From positions 1-64,000 of the forward strand of contig JARRCM010000004.1 in NCBI GenBank assembly GCA_029982205.1: a DNA stretch of 64,000 bases, written 5' to 3'. Both the position numbers and the translations under genes were made by a program. Shown here one piece after another: positions 9,465-18,562 of the stretch. The notes beneath the pieces are model-generated. The model was not told the DNA's origin, did not search any database, and saw nothing but the letters and a program-made list of their open reading frames with translations. The DNA comes from Thermosediminibacterales bacterium. GTDB taxonomy: Bacteria; Bacillota; Thermosediminibacteria; Koleobacterales; JARRCM01. The stretch's first letter is position 1, and the number at the start of each line of letters is the position of its first letter.

Positions 9465-11105
9465 TTACATTTCAACCGTCGCTCCAACAACTCCTACAAT
9501 TGTACCTTCCTCATTTTTTATTGGGCCAGAAACTGTAATGTTTATACGATTTGTGGCTATTGCAATATACGGTTTTGACTCAAATATGTTTCCTTTTATC
9601 GCTTCCTGAAACCACGGTCTGAAGGCAAGGTTGCCAAGCTGAATATCCTTGCTTACACTCACCGGGTCACCGTTAGAATCTACAATAAAAATAGCGCCTA
9701 TGTTTTTATGTTTTTTTGTATAATTTTTAATGATGTTTTTTTGTTTTTTTGCATCCATCGAAATAATATCAGTATGACCTGCGAGTTCTCGAATTATATC
9801 TTTGACTTCGGAAATTGCTTTTTTAAATTCAGATTCGACTTTATAGTTTGATATGAATTCTCCCGAAATATTTTTAAGTTCTTCGGACATCTGTGAAAGT
9901 TTTCTGGACTTTTCTACAAGCTGTTCTATGGACGCTTTCTGCTGCTGGCTGCTTGCTGAAACCTGTTGGGCACCAGCTGCTGTCTGTTCTGAAACCGCCG
10001 CCATTCTCTCAGAAGTCTCCATAACCAAATTAACCTTTTCTGCCTGGCCTCTACACAACCGATTTATATGGTTTACTGATTTTTGTATGTCTTCTGTCCT
10101 TTTAACTATATCATCAAAAAACGCTTTTGAATTTTCTCCCTCCTGTACGTTTTTTTCAATCATTTCTGAACCCTGATTTATCTTTATTACTGTTTCTTCA
10201 GATTCTGTCTGTATTTTTTTTGCTAGTTCCTCTATCTGGTTTGCCGCTCTGGCAGACTGTTCTGCAAGCTTACGTATTTCTGCCGCCACTACCGCAAAGC
10301 CGCGGCCCTGTTCCCCCGCTCTAGCAGCCTCTATTGCCGCGTTTAAGGCCAGTAAGTTGGTTTGATCTGCTATATCTGTCACAACCTTTACAAAATCACT
10401 AATCTGTACTGTTTCATTTTTTAGATTCCTCATACTGTCTACTGCTTGGTTGCTGATATCAAATGTAACCTTGATGCTGTCAATCAAGGTATCAAGCACT
10501 TTACGGGCTTCAAACACCTTTTCTACAATTTTTTCTGTTTCTTTTGAGCTTTTATCGGCTTCAGCAACAATTTGTTCAGATAACCTTGCAAGTTCATTTA
10601 TGTGTTCTGATGCCTGCTGGACTGCCCCTGCCTGTTCTGCTGCACCCTGAGCAATTTCTTCAATTGAAGCTGCTATCTGCTGAGTCGCTGTGTTTACAGT
10701 ATCAGTGTTTTTATAAAGGCCATCGGCAAAATAGCTTAGTTCTTCTGAAGCCTGCTGCATTCTGCCTATTATCCTAAAAAAGCTTTCAAATATTAGCTGA
10801 AAACCATTAATTAAAAAAGCAAACAATCCTTTTTCTTGGTTTCTGAAAACATTTGAAAGTTCCCCTTTAGCCACTTCTTTCAAAACACGAGACAGTTTCT
10901 TTATGGGCCTGTTTATGAAATAACACACAAACAGACTAATAACTACCATTATACATGCTGATAAAATTAATGGTTTATAAATCGGTTCTAAATTATGCCC
11001 TGTAAAAAGTAGCATTAAATACACTACAAATATTGAAAACAGTGAAAACAAAACAAAAAAAATGTTTAATTTTAACTCATGAAAACCGGAATCACTGTTT
11101 TTCAT
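9465..11105 (-). CDS. Methyl-accepting chemotaxis protein with C-terminal Cache-like domain
   Basis: Chemoreceptor of 546 residues. Two N-terminal membrane segments (about 13-34 and 45-64) are joined by only ~10 residues, so there is no periplasmic ligand domain. A HAMP-like stretch follows, then a long signalling coiled coil with the conserved hairpin tip around [19 protein letters not shown], which contacts CheA/CheW. After the signalling domain, residues ~440-546 form a PDC/Cache-like fold: FRPWFQEA at ~495, then SKPYI, ITVSGPI and GVVGATV. This order puts the putative sensor in the cytoplasm, which is unusual. RBS AGGGGG lies upstream of the ATG. The IPT-repeat gene follows closely, so one transcript is likely. 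A role in chemotaxis or another MCP-coupled output is family knowledge; the ligand is unknown. Confidence 0.9.
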   Translation of the reverse strand: MKNSDSGFHELKLNIFFVLFSLFSIFVVYLMLLFTGHNLEPIYKPLILSACIMVVISLFVCYFINRPIKKLSRVLKEVAKGELSNVFRNQEKGLFAFLINGFQLIFESFFRIIGRMQQASEELSYFADGLYKNTDTVNTATQQIAASIEEIAQGAAEQAGAVQQASEHINELARLSEQIVAEADKSSKETEKIVEKVFEARKVLDTLIDSIKVTFDISNQAVDSMRNLKNETVQISDFVKVVTDIADQTNLLALNAAIEAARAGEQGRGFAVVAAEIRKLAEQSARAANQIEELAKKIQTESEETVIKINQGSEMIEKNVQEGENSKAFFDDIVKRTEDIQKSVNHINRLCRGQAEKVNLVMETSERMAAVSEQTAAGAQQVSASSQQQKASIEQLVEKSRKLSQMSEELKNISGEFISNYKVESEFKKAISEVKDIIRELAGHTDIISMDAKKQKNIIKNYTKKHKNIGAIFIVDSNGDPVSVSKDIQLGNLAFRPWFQEAIKGNIFESKPYIAIATNRINITVSGPIKNEEGTIVGVVGATVEM

Positions 11106-11175
11106 AGATAAGCCCCCTGTTTATGGTTAATTTTTCTATATAAGGAAACAATTCGACATTTTTTCCAGTTTTCCT

Positions 11176-11214
11176 TTTTTTAAGCCTAATAATATCCTTC
11201 TTAGGCTTAAAAAA
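11176..11214. repeat. 14-bp inverted repeat between AraC-family and MCP genes
   Basis: Arms at 11176-11189 and 11201-11214 are perfect 14-base inverted repeats (TTTTTTAAGCCTAA and its complement) with an 11-base loop. The T-run comes before and the A-run after the stem on both strands, so it lacks the U-tail of a standard terminator. It may still form a strong mRNA hairpin protecting the 3' end of the regulator transcript. Confidence 0.6.
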
Positions 11215-11216
11215 GT

Positions 11217-12818
11217 TTATATATCACACTGGATGTTTTTTTTATGTTTTTCTTCAGCCGATTTGCAGCGGTACTGGCCGGGAGTCATGCCTACAACCCT
11301 TTTAAAAACCATGCCAAAATAGCTTGGGTCATTATATCCAACTTCTTCAGAAATCTTTTTTATCGGTTTTTTCGTATATTTTAAAAGCCGTTTGGCTTCC
11401 GTAAGCCGTACATTTGTAAGATAATCAATAAAATTATACCCGGTTTGTTCTTTAAACAGGTAGCTAAAATAATTTGGGCTAAGATAAACTGATTGTGCGA
11501 CCATTTCCAGACTAAGCTTTTGTTTATAATTTCGCTTTATACACTCAATAGCTTCGATTACCGCATTGCGCTCTTCAAAGAAAAGTTTATCGTTACACAA
11601 TTCTGCAATATCTAATATATAGCTGTAAAATCTCTTTGCAAGGTTTTCTATGTCACTGCTGTTCCAAATTTCTTTCCTGTATTTTTTCCTTAAAGAGTCT
11701 ATTTCTGATAATGAAACGACATCACCGGGTATAACTCTCAAAATCACTGCAAGCAATTCAACAACAGCATCTTTGATTTGACTTAAAGAATATCCATTAG
11801 CAAAAAGTTCGTTTAAAAACTGTTTTGCAAATTCAACTGCTCCTTCCCTGTCTCCTGCTTTTATTTTCTGAATGATGCCTTTTTCCTTGTCTAAAGGATA
11901 TTCCAAAACTGAATCTTTATACTCAATCTGAATTTTATCACTAAATTCTTTTTTAACAATTTCGCTTATTGATATACTCATTTCGTTAAGTGCTTCAACA
12001 ACAGCATATATTCTGCTCTTGGGAACAGGTCTTAATTTGCGAAACTCATCAAGTGCCTTTTTTGTTTTTGTAACGGATTGTATCTTTTCAAAAACATTTT
12101 TCTCAGGAGAGTTAATCATAAAGGGGCCACTTTTTATATATCCAGCCAAAAAACCGTTTATAAAGACAGGCACTGCTACAGCTTTTAGGTTACAACAGCA
12201 TTCAAAAACAAAAAACTTTTCTTTTGTTAAATTATCTAATGAAAACGTGTTTGAATGACAATTTTTATTGCCTTTTTGTTCCATTATTCGGCAAAAACCA
12301 GGTTGATTGCTTATTGAAGTAATCGGTTTATGGTTACTGTCATAAACCCCTAAGCAAATTCCAAGATCAGATGCATATCTTTCCTGTGTTTCAAAAAGCA
12401 CATCTTTATTCACAAGTTTCTCAAGGCAAAGTGAATTCCTCTCCAAACTCGGGGTTAAAGATTTTGAAAGGTTTCTGGCTTTTGATGGTGAATAGAAAAG
12501 AAGTATTTCTAAAGGCTCATCTTCTGTATTAACTACTTCATGTATTGAATATGGAGGGCAATGGAACACCATGCCTTTTGAAATCAGATGTTCATCACCG
12601 TTTAATCTATGATAACCCTTGCCAGAAACAACGTACATAATCTGTTCTTCTCCTGCATGAAGGTGTTTTACTTGTTTTTTCCTGGGGTAAAAAGTCACTA
12701 AAGCCGCACTCATTCGCTCAACTTGAAGGTCCTTCGGTTCATGCAACCATTTAATATAACCCCATTCAAATTTTTGTATTTTGTTTTCTGATGATGGAAG
12801 GTCAAAGTTTTTTCCCAT
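11217..12818 (-). CDS. Cupin-PocR-AraC family transcriptional regulator
   Basis: Regulator of 533 residues with three modules. An N-terminal cupin (about 15-115) carries an HLHAGEEQ / GKGYHRLNG pattern and HEVVN. A PocR-type sensory domain (about 125-240) shows YASDLGICLGVYD, a CRIMEQKGNKNC cysteine pair and CCCNLKAVAVPVF. A C-terminal AraC double helix-turn-helix (about 425-525) has LSLEMVAQSVYLSPNYFSYL and ISEEVGYNDPSYFGMVFKR. PocR domains are thought to bind small hydrocarbon derivatives or cobalamin-related ligands. I chose ATG at 12818, preceded by GAAGGTGG; a longer in-frame reading to 12899 has no ribosome site. Neighbours are a chemoreceptor downstream and a thiolase upstream on the same strand; either could be a target, but this is not shown. 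Confidence 0.88.
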   Translation of the reverse strand: MGKNFDLPSSENKIQKFEWGYIKWLHEPKDLQVERMSAALVTFYPRKKQVKHLHAGEEQIMYVVSGKGYHRLNGDEHLISKGMVFHCPPYSIHEVVNTEDEPLEILLFYSPSKARNLSKSLTPSLERNSLCLEKLVNKDVLFETQERYASDLGICLGVYDSNHKPITSISNQPGFCRIMEQKGNKNCHSNTFSLDNLTKEKFFVFECCCNLKAVAVPVFINGFLAGYIKSGPFMINSPEKNVFEKIQSVTKTKKALDEFRKLRPVPKSRIYAVVEALNEMSISISEIVKKEFSDKIQIEYKDSVLEYPLDKEKGIIQKIKAGDREGAVEFAKQFLNELFANGYSLSQIKDAVVELLAVILRVIPGDVVSLSEIDSLRKKYRKEIWNSSDIENLAKRFYSYILDIAELCNDKLFFEERNAVIEAIECIKRNYKQKLSLEMVAQSVYLSPNYFSYLFKEQTGYNFIDYLTNVRLTEAKRLLKYTKKPIKKISEEVGYNDPSYFGMVFKRVVGMTPGQYRCKSAEEKHKKNIQCDI

Positions 12819-12972
12819 TTTACCACCTTCTTTTATATAACAGGTTATTAAACTATATTCGATAGTTTCATAGGATTCCCTTTTGCTAATATCAGGCACA
12901 AGATGTTATTTAATATTTTATTATAAACTTCACTTTAATTCAATAAACTTTAAAAAGTCAAAACTGAACACA

Positions 12973-13003
12973 TAAAAAACCCCGGATTTTAATATCCGAG
13001 GTT
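12973..13003 (-). terminator. Rho-independent terminator after thiolase
   Basis: On the minus strand CCTCGGAT pairs with ATCCGGGG (one mismatch) around a short loop and is followed by six T residues, about 30 bases after the thiolase stop codon. Confidence 0.8.
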
Positions 13004-13031
13004 AGATAATTGTTATTTATGTTAGGTGTTT

Positions 13032-14210
13032 TTATCGTTTAACGATCAAAGAAGTACCCATCCCGCCACCTATGCAAAGTGTAGCAAGACCGTATTTGGC
13101 GTTTCGTTTTTTCATTTCATACAAGAGAGTAACCAAAATTCTGGCTCCGCTGGCACCTATAGGATGGCCTAAAGCAATTGCTCCACCGTTTACGTTTACT
13201 TTTTCCATATCAAAATTCAGTTCTCTTGCTACGGCAATGGATTGTGCAGCAAAGGCTTCATTTGCTTCTATAAGGTCCATGTCTTCAATGGTCAAACCTG
13301 CTCTTTCTAAAGCCTTTTTCGTAGCAGGAATCGGGCCTAATCCCATAACGCTCGGGTCAACTCCACCCGAACCCCAGCTTACTATTGTTGCGAGAGGTTC
13401 TATTCCAAGCTCTTCTGCCTTTTCTTTTGTCATTACCACTACTGCAGCAGCTCCATCGTTTATCCCTGATGCGTTTCCTGCTGTAACGGTTCCATCCTTC
13501 TTGAAGGCAGGTTTTAGTTTTGATACTTTCTCAATCGTTGTTCCAAACCTTGGATGTTCGTCTGTGTCAAATATCTTTGGATCGCCTTTGCGCTGAGGAA
13601 TTTCAACAGGAACAATTTCGTCTTTGAACTTACCAGCTTTTATGGCAGCTTCAGCCTTGTTCTGGCTCATTACACCGAATTCATCCTGTTCCTGCCTGCT
13701 GATGTTGTATTTTTCTGCAACGTTTTCTGCTGTTATACCCATATGGTAACCGTTGAAAATATCTGTCAAACCTCCAAAAATCATTTCATCAACCAGCTCA
13801 CCATGGCCCATTCTATAGCCCCATCGAGCGTTCTTTAAAAGAAATGGTGCTTGGCTCATGTTTTCGGTACCGCCTGCTACAACTATTTCATTAAATCCTG
13901 ATACTATAGACTGGTACGCCAGACTGATGGATCTCAAACCGGAACCACATACCTTGTTTATGGTCATTGAAGGAACCTCAATCGGTATTCCTGCTTTAAT
14001 TGCACACTGTCTCGCCACATTTTGTCCTAATCCTGCTTGAAGCACGCAGCCCATAAACACTTCATCCACTTTTTCCGGTTCAACCTTGGCCCTTTTTAAT
14101 GCCTCTTTAATAACAAGGCTTCCAAGGTCAACCGCTGAAACCGTTGCCAAACTTCCGCCAAAAGTCCCTATTGGAGTTCTCACGGCACTAGCAATTACAA
14201 CTTCTTTCAT
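13032..14210 (-). CDS. thlA: Acetyl-CoA C-acetyltransferase (thiolase)
   Basis: Condenses two acetyl-CoA to acetoacetyl-CoA, or cleaves it in the reverse direction. The 392-residue length is standard for the biosynthetic thiolase family. The nucleophilic cysteine is Cys88 in VCGSGLRS; the C-terminal catalytic histidine and cysteine are His349 ([10 protein letters not shown]) and Cys379 (CIGGGMGT). The N-terminus [19 protein letters not shown] is typical. RBS GGAGGGG precedes the ATG. No 3-hydroxybutyryl-CoA dehydrogenase or CoA transferase lies nearby, so the pathway (butyrate, beta-oxidation or ketone metabolism) cannot be read here. A terminator follows, so it is likely a single-gene unit; the AraC-family gene downstream could regulate it. 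Confidence 0.95.
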   Translation of the reverse strand: MKEVVIASAVRTPIGTFGGSLATVSAVDLGSLVIKEALKRAKVEPEKVDEVFMGCVLQAGLGQNVARQCAIKAGIPIEVPSMTINKVCGSGLRSISLAYQSIVSGFNEIVVAGGTENMSQAPFLLKNARWGYRMGHGELVDEMIFGGLTDIFNGYHMGITAENVAEKYNISRQEQDEFGVMSQNKAEAAIKAGKFKDEIVPVEIPQRKGDPKIFDTDEHPRFGTTIEKVSKLKPAFKKDGTVTAGNASGINDGAAAVVVMTKEKAEELGIEPLATIVSWGSGGVDPSVMGLGPIPATKKALERAGLTIEDMDLIEANEAFAAQSIAVARELNFDMEKVNVNGGAIALGHPIGASGARILVTLLYEMKKRNAKYGLATLCIGGGMGTSLIVKR

Positions 14211-14624
14211 TTTTTCCCCTCCGTTTAAAAATCTCTGTTTTTATTTTTTAATAATTTTGCTTATTTTTTTATGCAAAACCCATGCCAACGCAAAACTCCT
14301 CCTCAAGGCAAGCAAAATCTGCCTATCAAAGCAGCAGCTATAAATCTCGCGGTTTTACAGATGTTTAGCAACCCTTGAAAAAGCAGCATTTTTGATGCTA
14401 TACAACATCGATGTGAGCTGATTTTAGTGCTTGTCACGCTGAAGGGTGTTTGCCGGGATGTATTATTGCATCGGATTGTATGTCGTTTTGCATCGTTACG
14501 CTTATTATTCTCCCCAATAGGTTTTTTAATACTATGGTTATAGTTCCGGTTTCTAATACGCAACCGTAATATGTTATCTGCAGGGCTATCTTGTGTGCTG
14601 TTCAATTTTTTTGATTCTGTATGC
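14211..14624. other. 414-bp intergenic region, unusually GC-balanced, content unassigned
   Basis: Between the DUF134 gene and thiolase lies a stretch whose base composition (about 14281-14590) is less AT-rich than other spacers here. A 100-codon minus-strand reading frame (14303-14605) spans it, but it has no good ribosome site and low-complexity basic content that does not resemble a protein I know. It could be an untranslated leader for the thiolase, an unrecognised structured RNA, a dispersed repeat, or a relict gene. Confidence 0.3.
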
Positions 14625-15017
14625 CTATTTTTTATTACATTTGGGGCATGTTATATCACCTATCCTGCCTGTGCCGAACGGCAGCTCAAACGTATAGTCA
14701 CAGGATTTACACCTGAATTTTCGTTTGGCAAGGCGATACTTTCCTCCTTCAACCCGAATGGCTTTTCCCGTTACGAGGGCTTCTGCAATTTTTTCTCTTG
14801 CCGAACCTAATACCCTTTGAAACGTAGGGCGGGAGACCTGCATCTTTTCTGCACAGCCTTCCTGATCAAAGCCTTCAAGGTCTTTCAATCGAACGGCTTC
14901 CAGTTCATCTATCGTTAAAACCACTTCTTCAAGTTCTCTCATCGGTATGCCGGCAGGTTTGAAATAGTTTACGTCAGGAATAAATTCAACCCGCCGAAAT
15001 TTTGGCGGTCTCGGCAA
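14625..15017 (-). CDS. DUF134 / UPF0251 HTH and zinc-ribbon protein
   Basis: A 130-residue protein of the DUF134 family. It starts [21 protein letters not shown], the family hallmark, followed by a sigma-70 region 4-like helix-turn-helix ([37 protein letters not shown], about 33-70). A C-terminal zinc ribbon has CKSC and CPKC pairs. Family members are predicted DNA-binding proteins, often near iron-sulphur or nitrogenase-related genes; no target is known here. The start is TTG at 15017, with GGGGGGAG six bases upstream. It stands alone, divergent from the PHP phosphatase gene. Confidence 0.9.
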   Translation of the reverse strand: MPRPPKFRRVEFIPDVNYFKPAGIPMRELEEVVLTIDELEAVRLKDLEGFDQEGCAEKMQVSRPTFQRVLGSAREKIAEALVTGKAIRVEGGKYRLAKRKFRCKSCDYTFELPFGTGRIGDITCPKCNKK

Positions 15018-15263
15018 TTGTTCTCCCCCCTTATATTACCTTATATTATACTGAATGAAATTGTAACATTAATATTATATCATACGTTTCGAGTTTATAA
15101 AAAGATAACAAAAACCAAATAAATCTGTAAAAACAATGCAAAATTACGAAGTCTATCCAAAGGCGAAACATTATCGAAATATTACCAAAATATTATGGCT
15201 TCCTAAAATCTTTTTTATAATAAAGATATAGGTAAAAAATCTAAAAGAAAGAAGGGGGATAAC

Positions 15264-16148
15264 ATGGCAAAATCTGCAAGAACCGACTACCACATTCATC
15301 CAGACTATTCCACAGACGCCTCCCCGGTAAAAATATATGACTACTGCCTTAGAGCTTTAGAATTAGGGTTTACTGAAATTTGTTTTACAACTCATCTTGA
15401 ATTAGATCCTATCCAGCACTGTTCACCTCATGACCTGACCTGGCTGGACAGTTATTTTAATGAAATTGTTCAGGCCGAAAAAGATTTTAAAGCATCAGAC
15501 CTTAAAGTAAAAGCCGGTATTGAAGTAGGTTACAAAAAGGGGCTGGAAAAAGATATTGAAAAAATCGTTAAAGAGTATCCTTTTGATTTTGTACTTGGAG
15601 CTATCCACCGTCTTAACAACATTTCTATTTCTTCCATGAAGGAAAGCCCTCTGTATTTTCGTTCCCGAAACCTTGCCAAATTACGCGACGACTACTTTAC
15701 AACCCTAGAAGAAGCAGTCAAATCAGGGCTTTTTGATTCAATAGCACACATAGATATTTATCGAAGGTATGGAATTAAACATTACGGCCCTGATGTTTTA
15801 ACAGTTCATCGAGGTGTTATAGAACCGATTTTTAAAGAAATGGCGCGAAAGGGAATCGGGCTGGAAATTAATACTTCAAGCAGGCGCAGGGGATTAAAGG
15901 AGTTTCACCCTTCCAGGGAAATAATTTCATTGGCAGCTAAAGCAGGTATTAAAGTTTTTACCGTTGGTTCTGATGCACATTCACTTGATGAACTAGGGGA
16001 TAATATCGAAGAAGCCCTGACCCTTCTGGAAAACTTCAACCTTTATAATCACGTTTTCACCAGGAGGCGTGCTGTACCCTGTCTTCATAAGACAATCAAA
16101 AACAACAGAAACGGCCAGCCAACAGATAAAACGGCAGCTTCACATTAA
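15264..16148 (+). CDS. PHP-domain phosphatase, histidinol-phosphatase (HisK) family
   Basis: A 294-residue PHP-fold metal-dependent phosphoesterase. Metal-ligand motifs are visible: YHIHPDYS (His10, His12), TTHLE, GAIHRL, IAHID and GSDAH (Asp237, His239). The family includes HisK-type histidinol phosphatase, and the closest assignment by motif is that class. No histidine-biosynthesis gene is nearby. It converges on the IPCT/DIPPS gene with a 9-base tail-to-tail overlap. DIP synthesis needs a phosphatase to convert the phosphorylated intermediate to DIP, so a role there is possible but purely contextual. RBS AGAAGGGGG precedes the ATG. The C-terminal ~30 residues are hydrophilic and probably disordered. 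Confidence 0.85.
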   Translation: MAKSARTDYHIHPDYSTDASPVKIYDYCLRALELGFTEICFTTHLELDPIQHCSPHDLTWLDSYFNEIVQAEKDFKASDLKVKAGIEVGYKKGLEKDIEKIVKEYPFDFVLGAIHRLNNISISSMKESPLYFRSRNLAKLRDDYFTTLEEAVKSGLFDSIAHIDIYRRYGIKHYGPDVLTVHRGVIEPIFKEMARKGIGLEINTSSRRRGLKEFHPSREIISLAAKAGIKVFTVGSDAHSLDELGDNIEEALTLLENFNLYNHVFTRRRAVPCLHKTIKNNRNGQPTDKTAASH

Positions 16149-17474
16149 TTGGCGAATATTATAAAGCCGAACCAGGGCCTGAAGATGAGTTATGACTGCA
16201 AGAAAGAATAAAGCAGCCGGAACTAGGTTCAAAACACCTCCCAGCATAATAATAAACATTCTGCCGTCGCGATTGGCCGGGAGGTAACGAAATATCCCGT
16301 CATAGGACTCAGGTATAAAGGGCCTGCCGGTCAAGGCATGAAATTTTTCCTTGAGCAGCATAGACATTGGCAGCCCGGTTAGAGCGGCGGCACAGGCCAG
16401 CAGAACCACGGTATTCTCTGTCTTAGAATACCATGAATACGCCATACCGATAACAATTAAGAAATCTGCATATCGGTCCAAAACAGCATCCAAAAGCCCT
16501 CCATAACTGCTTTTTAAAAACTTAAGGCGGCCAATTTCTCCATCGACCCCGTCAAAAATTGAGCTTACCTGTGCTAACATCCCTCCATAAAGCGGATATC
16601 CTAAAGCAAAAAAAACAGCCGAAACCGCTGAAATTAAAAACGAAACAAAAGTTACTTGATTCGGAGTTATACCCGTTCTGGCAAACAGTTTTGTTATCAA
16701 TAGAGAGACCTTGCGGTTTAAAACACGGGAAACAAAACCGTCTTTAGGAGGTACCAGTGACCGGAGAACCATTTTTTCAGCGTGTCGGTAGCTCGGCAGG
16801 TCATCCACATCTATCCAGGCAGCGTTAATGAAATGCAGTTTCACCCTGTGCTTTGAGGCCAGCATGTTTACTGCGTCTGTAAGAGTATAGCGGCATTGAG
16901 AAATTTTGTCAGAAAGGGCTTCTAAAAGCGCCCCGGTGCATAAGAACAGGCCGCAGTCTACGGCGTTAAAATCTTGAAGCTCTTTTCCGAGTTCCAATGC
17001 ATAATCCTGCTCAAATTTAATTTTAGTGCATTCCATCAGGTCATACACGTTTTTTAAGCGCCGGTCAGCAGCCAGCAAAATTTCACCTTCATTTATTTTT
17101 TTGGCTTCAGCAATAAAAGCTTTAATGGCCTTGAGTTCAAAAACGTGATCAGACATTATTAAAACAAATTTTTCTCCCTGGCGGTATTCTCTTTGAAAGG
17201 TATATGCGGATACACCGTTCCCAAGTTCCCATTCCGGGTTGTGTAAATAGGTAATGTTTACTCCTAGTTTGTTTCCGTTCCCGAGATGGCTCTGTATTTC
17301 ACTAAAATAACAACCTGTTATAATTACAAAATCATTGATACCGCATTCCTTCAAAGCAAGAATGTTTCGTTCAATTAAAGAAAGCCCCAATAAACGCACA
17401 AGAGGCTTAGGCGCTTTAAAATGATGCCTTAGCCTCTTTCCTTCGCCGGCAGCAAGGATAACGGCCCGCATCAT
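16140..17474 (-). CDS. Bifunctional inositol-1-phosphate cytidylyltransferase / DIPP synthase (IPCT/DIPPS)
   Basis: A 444-residue fusion. Residues ~2-240 are a sugar-nucleotidyltransferase fold: VILAAGEGKRL with KAPKPLV, and the metal aspartate in IMSDHVFE. Residues ~265-440 are a CDP-alcohol phosphatidyltransferase membrane domain with the signature aspartates D308, D311, D329 and D333 (DGVDGEIGR ... GGLLDAVLD); the usual A of the A-R pair is G315. This architecture is that of the enzyme known from Archaeoglobus and Thermotoga, which makes CDP-inositol from CTP and inositol-1-phosphate, then joins it to a second inositol-1-phosphate. The ATG at 17474 overlaps the stop of the inositol-phosphate synthase gene (ATGA), with AGGAGGG upstream; an adjacent ATG at 17471 is equally possible. 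A phospholipid role is the alternative, but the fused cytidylyltransferase argues for DIP. Confidence 0.85.
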   Translation of the reverse strand: MMRAVILAAGEGKRLRHHFKAPKPLVRLLGLSLIERNILALKECGINDFVIITGCYFSEIQSHLGNGNKLGVNITYLHNPEWELGNGVSAYTFQREYRQGEKFVLIMSDHVFELKAIKAFIAEAKKINEGEILLAADRRLKNVYDLMECTKIKFEQDYALELGKELQDFNAVDCGLFLCTGALLEALSDKISQCRYTLTDAVNMLASKHRVKLHFINAAWIDVDDLPSYRHAEKMVLRSLVPPKDGFVSRVLNRKVSLLITKLFARTGITPNQVTFVSFLISAVSAVFFALGYPLYGGMLAQVSSIFDGVDGEIGRLKFLKSSYGGLLDAVLDRYADFLIVIGMAYSWYSKTENTVVLLACAAALTGLPMSMLLKEKFHALTGRPFIPESYDGIFRYLPANRDGRMFIIMLGGVLNLVPAALFFLAVITHLQALVRLYNIRQLM

Positions 17475-18562
17475 CGTTCCCTCCTGCCGGCAATAAATTC
17501 CTCTACCATTTTTTTGGCTTCGGTATCGGTGTATTGAACCGGCGGTGATTTCATAGTAAAAGCTGAAATTGAGGTTAAGATACCACCGATCTTGCGATCG
17601 AGAGCCAGCTTCATGCACCTTATAGCATCTATAATAACACCCCCGCTGTTGGGCGAGTCTTCTACGGAAAGTTTTACATCCAATGTTAGAGGCACATTTC
17701 CGAAGCCCCTTCCCTCCATACGTATATGGCAAATTTTGTTGTCATTTAGCCATGGAATGTAATCACTGGGTCCGATGTGGATGTTGTTATCATCCAGAGA
17801 AACCTTTAATTCTGCTTGTACAGACTGGGTTTTTGATTTTTTCTTAGACTTAAGCCTGCTGCGGTTAAGCATGTTTAAGAAATCCGTATTTCCTCCGAAA
17901 TTCAGCTGGTAAGTCCGATCAAGAATCACACCGCGGTTTTCAAACAGTTTTGTTAAAGTTCGATGGACAATGGTTGCCCCTACCTGGCTTTTAACATCAT
18001 CCCCTATGATAGGAATGTTTTTATCCTTAAATCTCCTAGCCCACTCCTCATCAGAAGCTATAAAAACCGGCATAGCGTTTATAAAACCTACGTTAGCCTC
18101 CAGACATGCTTCGGCGTAGAATCTAGCGGCTTTTTCTGAGCCTACAGGCATGTAGTTGATGAGTATTTCTGCACCGCTTTCTTTCAAAACTTTAACTACA
18201 TCACAAGGTTCCTGATCAGCAACAACAAATGTCTTGTCTTCGTCAAAATCAGCCATATGCTCAGATACGCCATCCAGAACAGGACCCATATGTACCTTAA
18301 CGTGATAGTCCGGCAGTTCTTTGTAAAAAATGGTAGTGCAGTTAGGTTTTGCAAAGATCGCTTCCTTAAGTTCCTTCCCTACCTTGCGCTTGTCCACGTC
18401 AAACGCAGCTACCACGTTGATGTCTCCAGGTTTGTATCCGCCAAGGTCATAATTCATAAGCCCAATTGTGTTTTCCGGCGAATTTTTGTACATTTCAATC
18501 CCCTGGAGCAAAGCACTAGCACAGTTACCTACACCTGCAATAGCTATATTTATTTTACCCAT
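17471..18562 (-). CDS. Myo-inositol-1-phosphate synthase
   Basis: Converts glucose-6-phosphate to L-myo-inositol-1-phosphate using NAD+. The 363-residue length fits the short prokaryotic/archaeal class. The Rossmann motif is IAGVGNCASALLQGIE near the N-terminus; family-typical segments include NYMPVGSEKAARFYAEA, GDDVKSQVGATIVHR and LNFGGNTDFLNM. The product is the substrate for the fused downstream enzyme, with which it overlaps by four bases, so the two form one operon. RBS GGGGGAGGAA precedes the ATG. Upstream, a leader of about 330 bases runs from a CIRCE-bearing promoter, suggesting heat-shock control. Confidence 0.93.
   Translation of the reverse strand: MGKINIAIAGVGNCASALLQGIEMYKNSPENTIGLMNYDLGGYKPGDINVVAAFDVDKRKVGKELKEAIFAKPNCTTIFYKELPDYHVKVHMGPVLDGVSEHMADFDEDKTFVVADQEPCDVVKVLKESGAEILINYMPVGSEKAARFYAEACLEANVGFINAMPVFIASDEEWARRFKDKNIPIIGDDVKSQVGATIVHRTLTKLFENRGVILDRTYQLNFGGNTDFLNMLNRSRLKSKKKSKTQSVQAELKVSLDDNNIHIGPSDYIPWLNDNKICHIRMEGRGFGNVPLTLDVKLSVEDSPNSGGVIIDAIRCMKLALDRKIGGILTSISAFTMKSPPVQYTDTEAKKMVEEFIAGRRER

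Noticed and set aside
13554-13838. Plus-strand frame inside thiolase
   Set aside because: It is a frame shadow of the well-conserved thiolase gene, without a start signal.
14303-14605. 100-codon minus-strand frame upstream of thiolase
   Set aside because: No ribosome site, odd composition and no recognisable motif; kept only as an unassigned intergenic region.
15018-15263. Spacer between the DUF134 and PHP genes as a riboswitch
   Set aside because: No conserved aptamer core or terminator pair could be identified; it looks like an ordinary AT-rich divergent promoter region.
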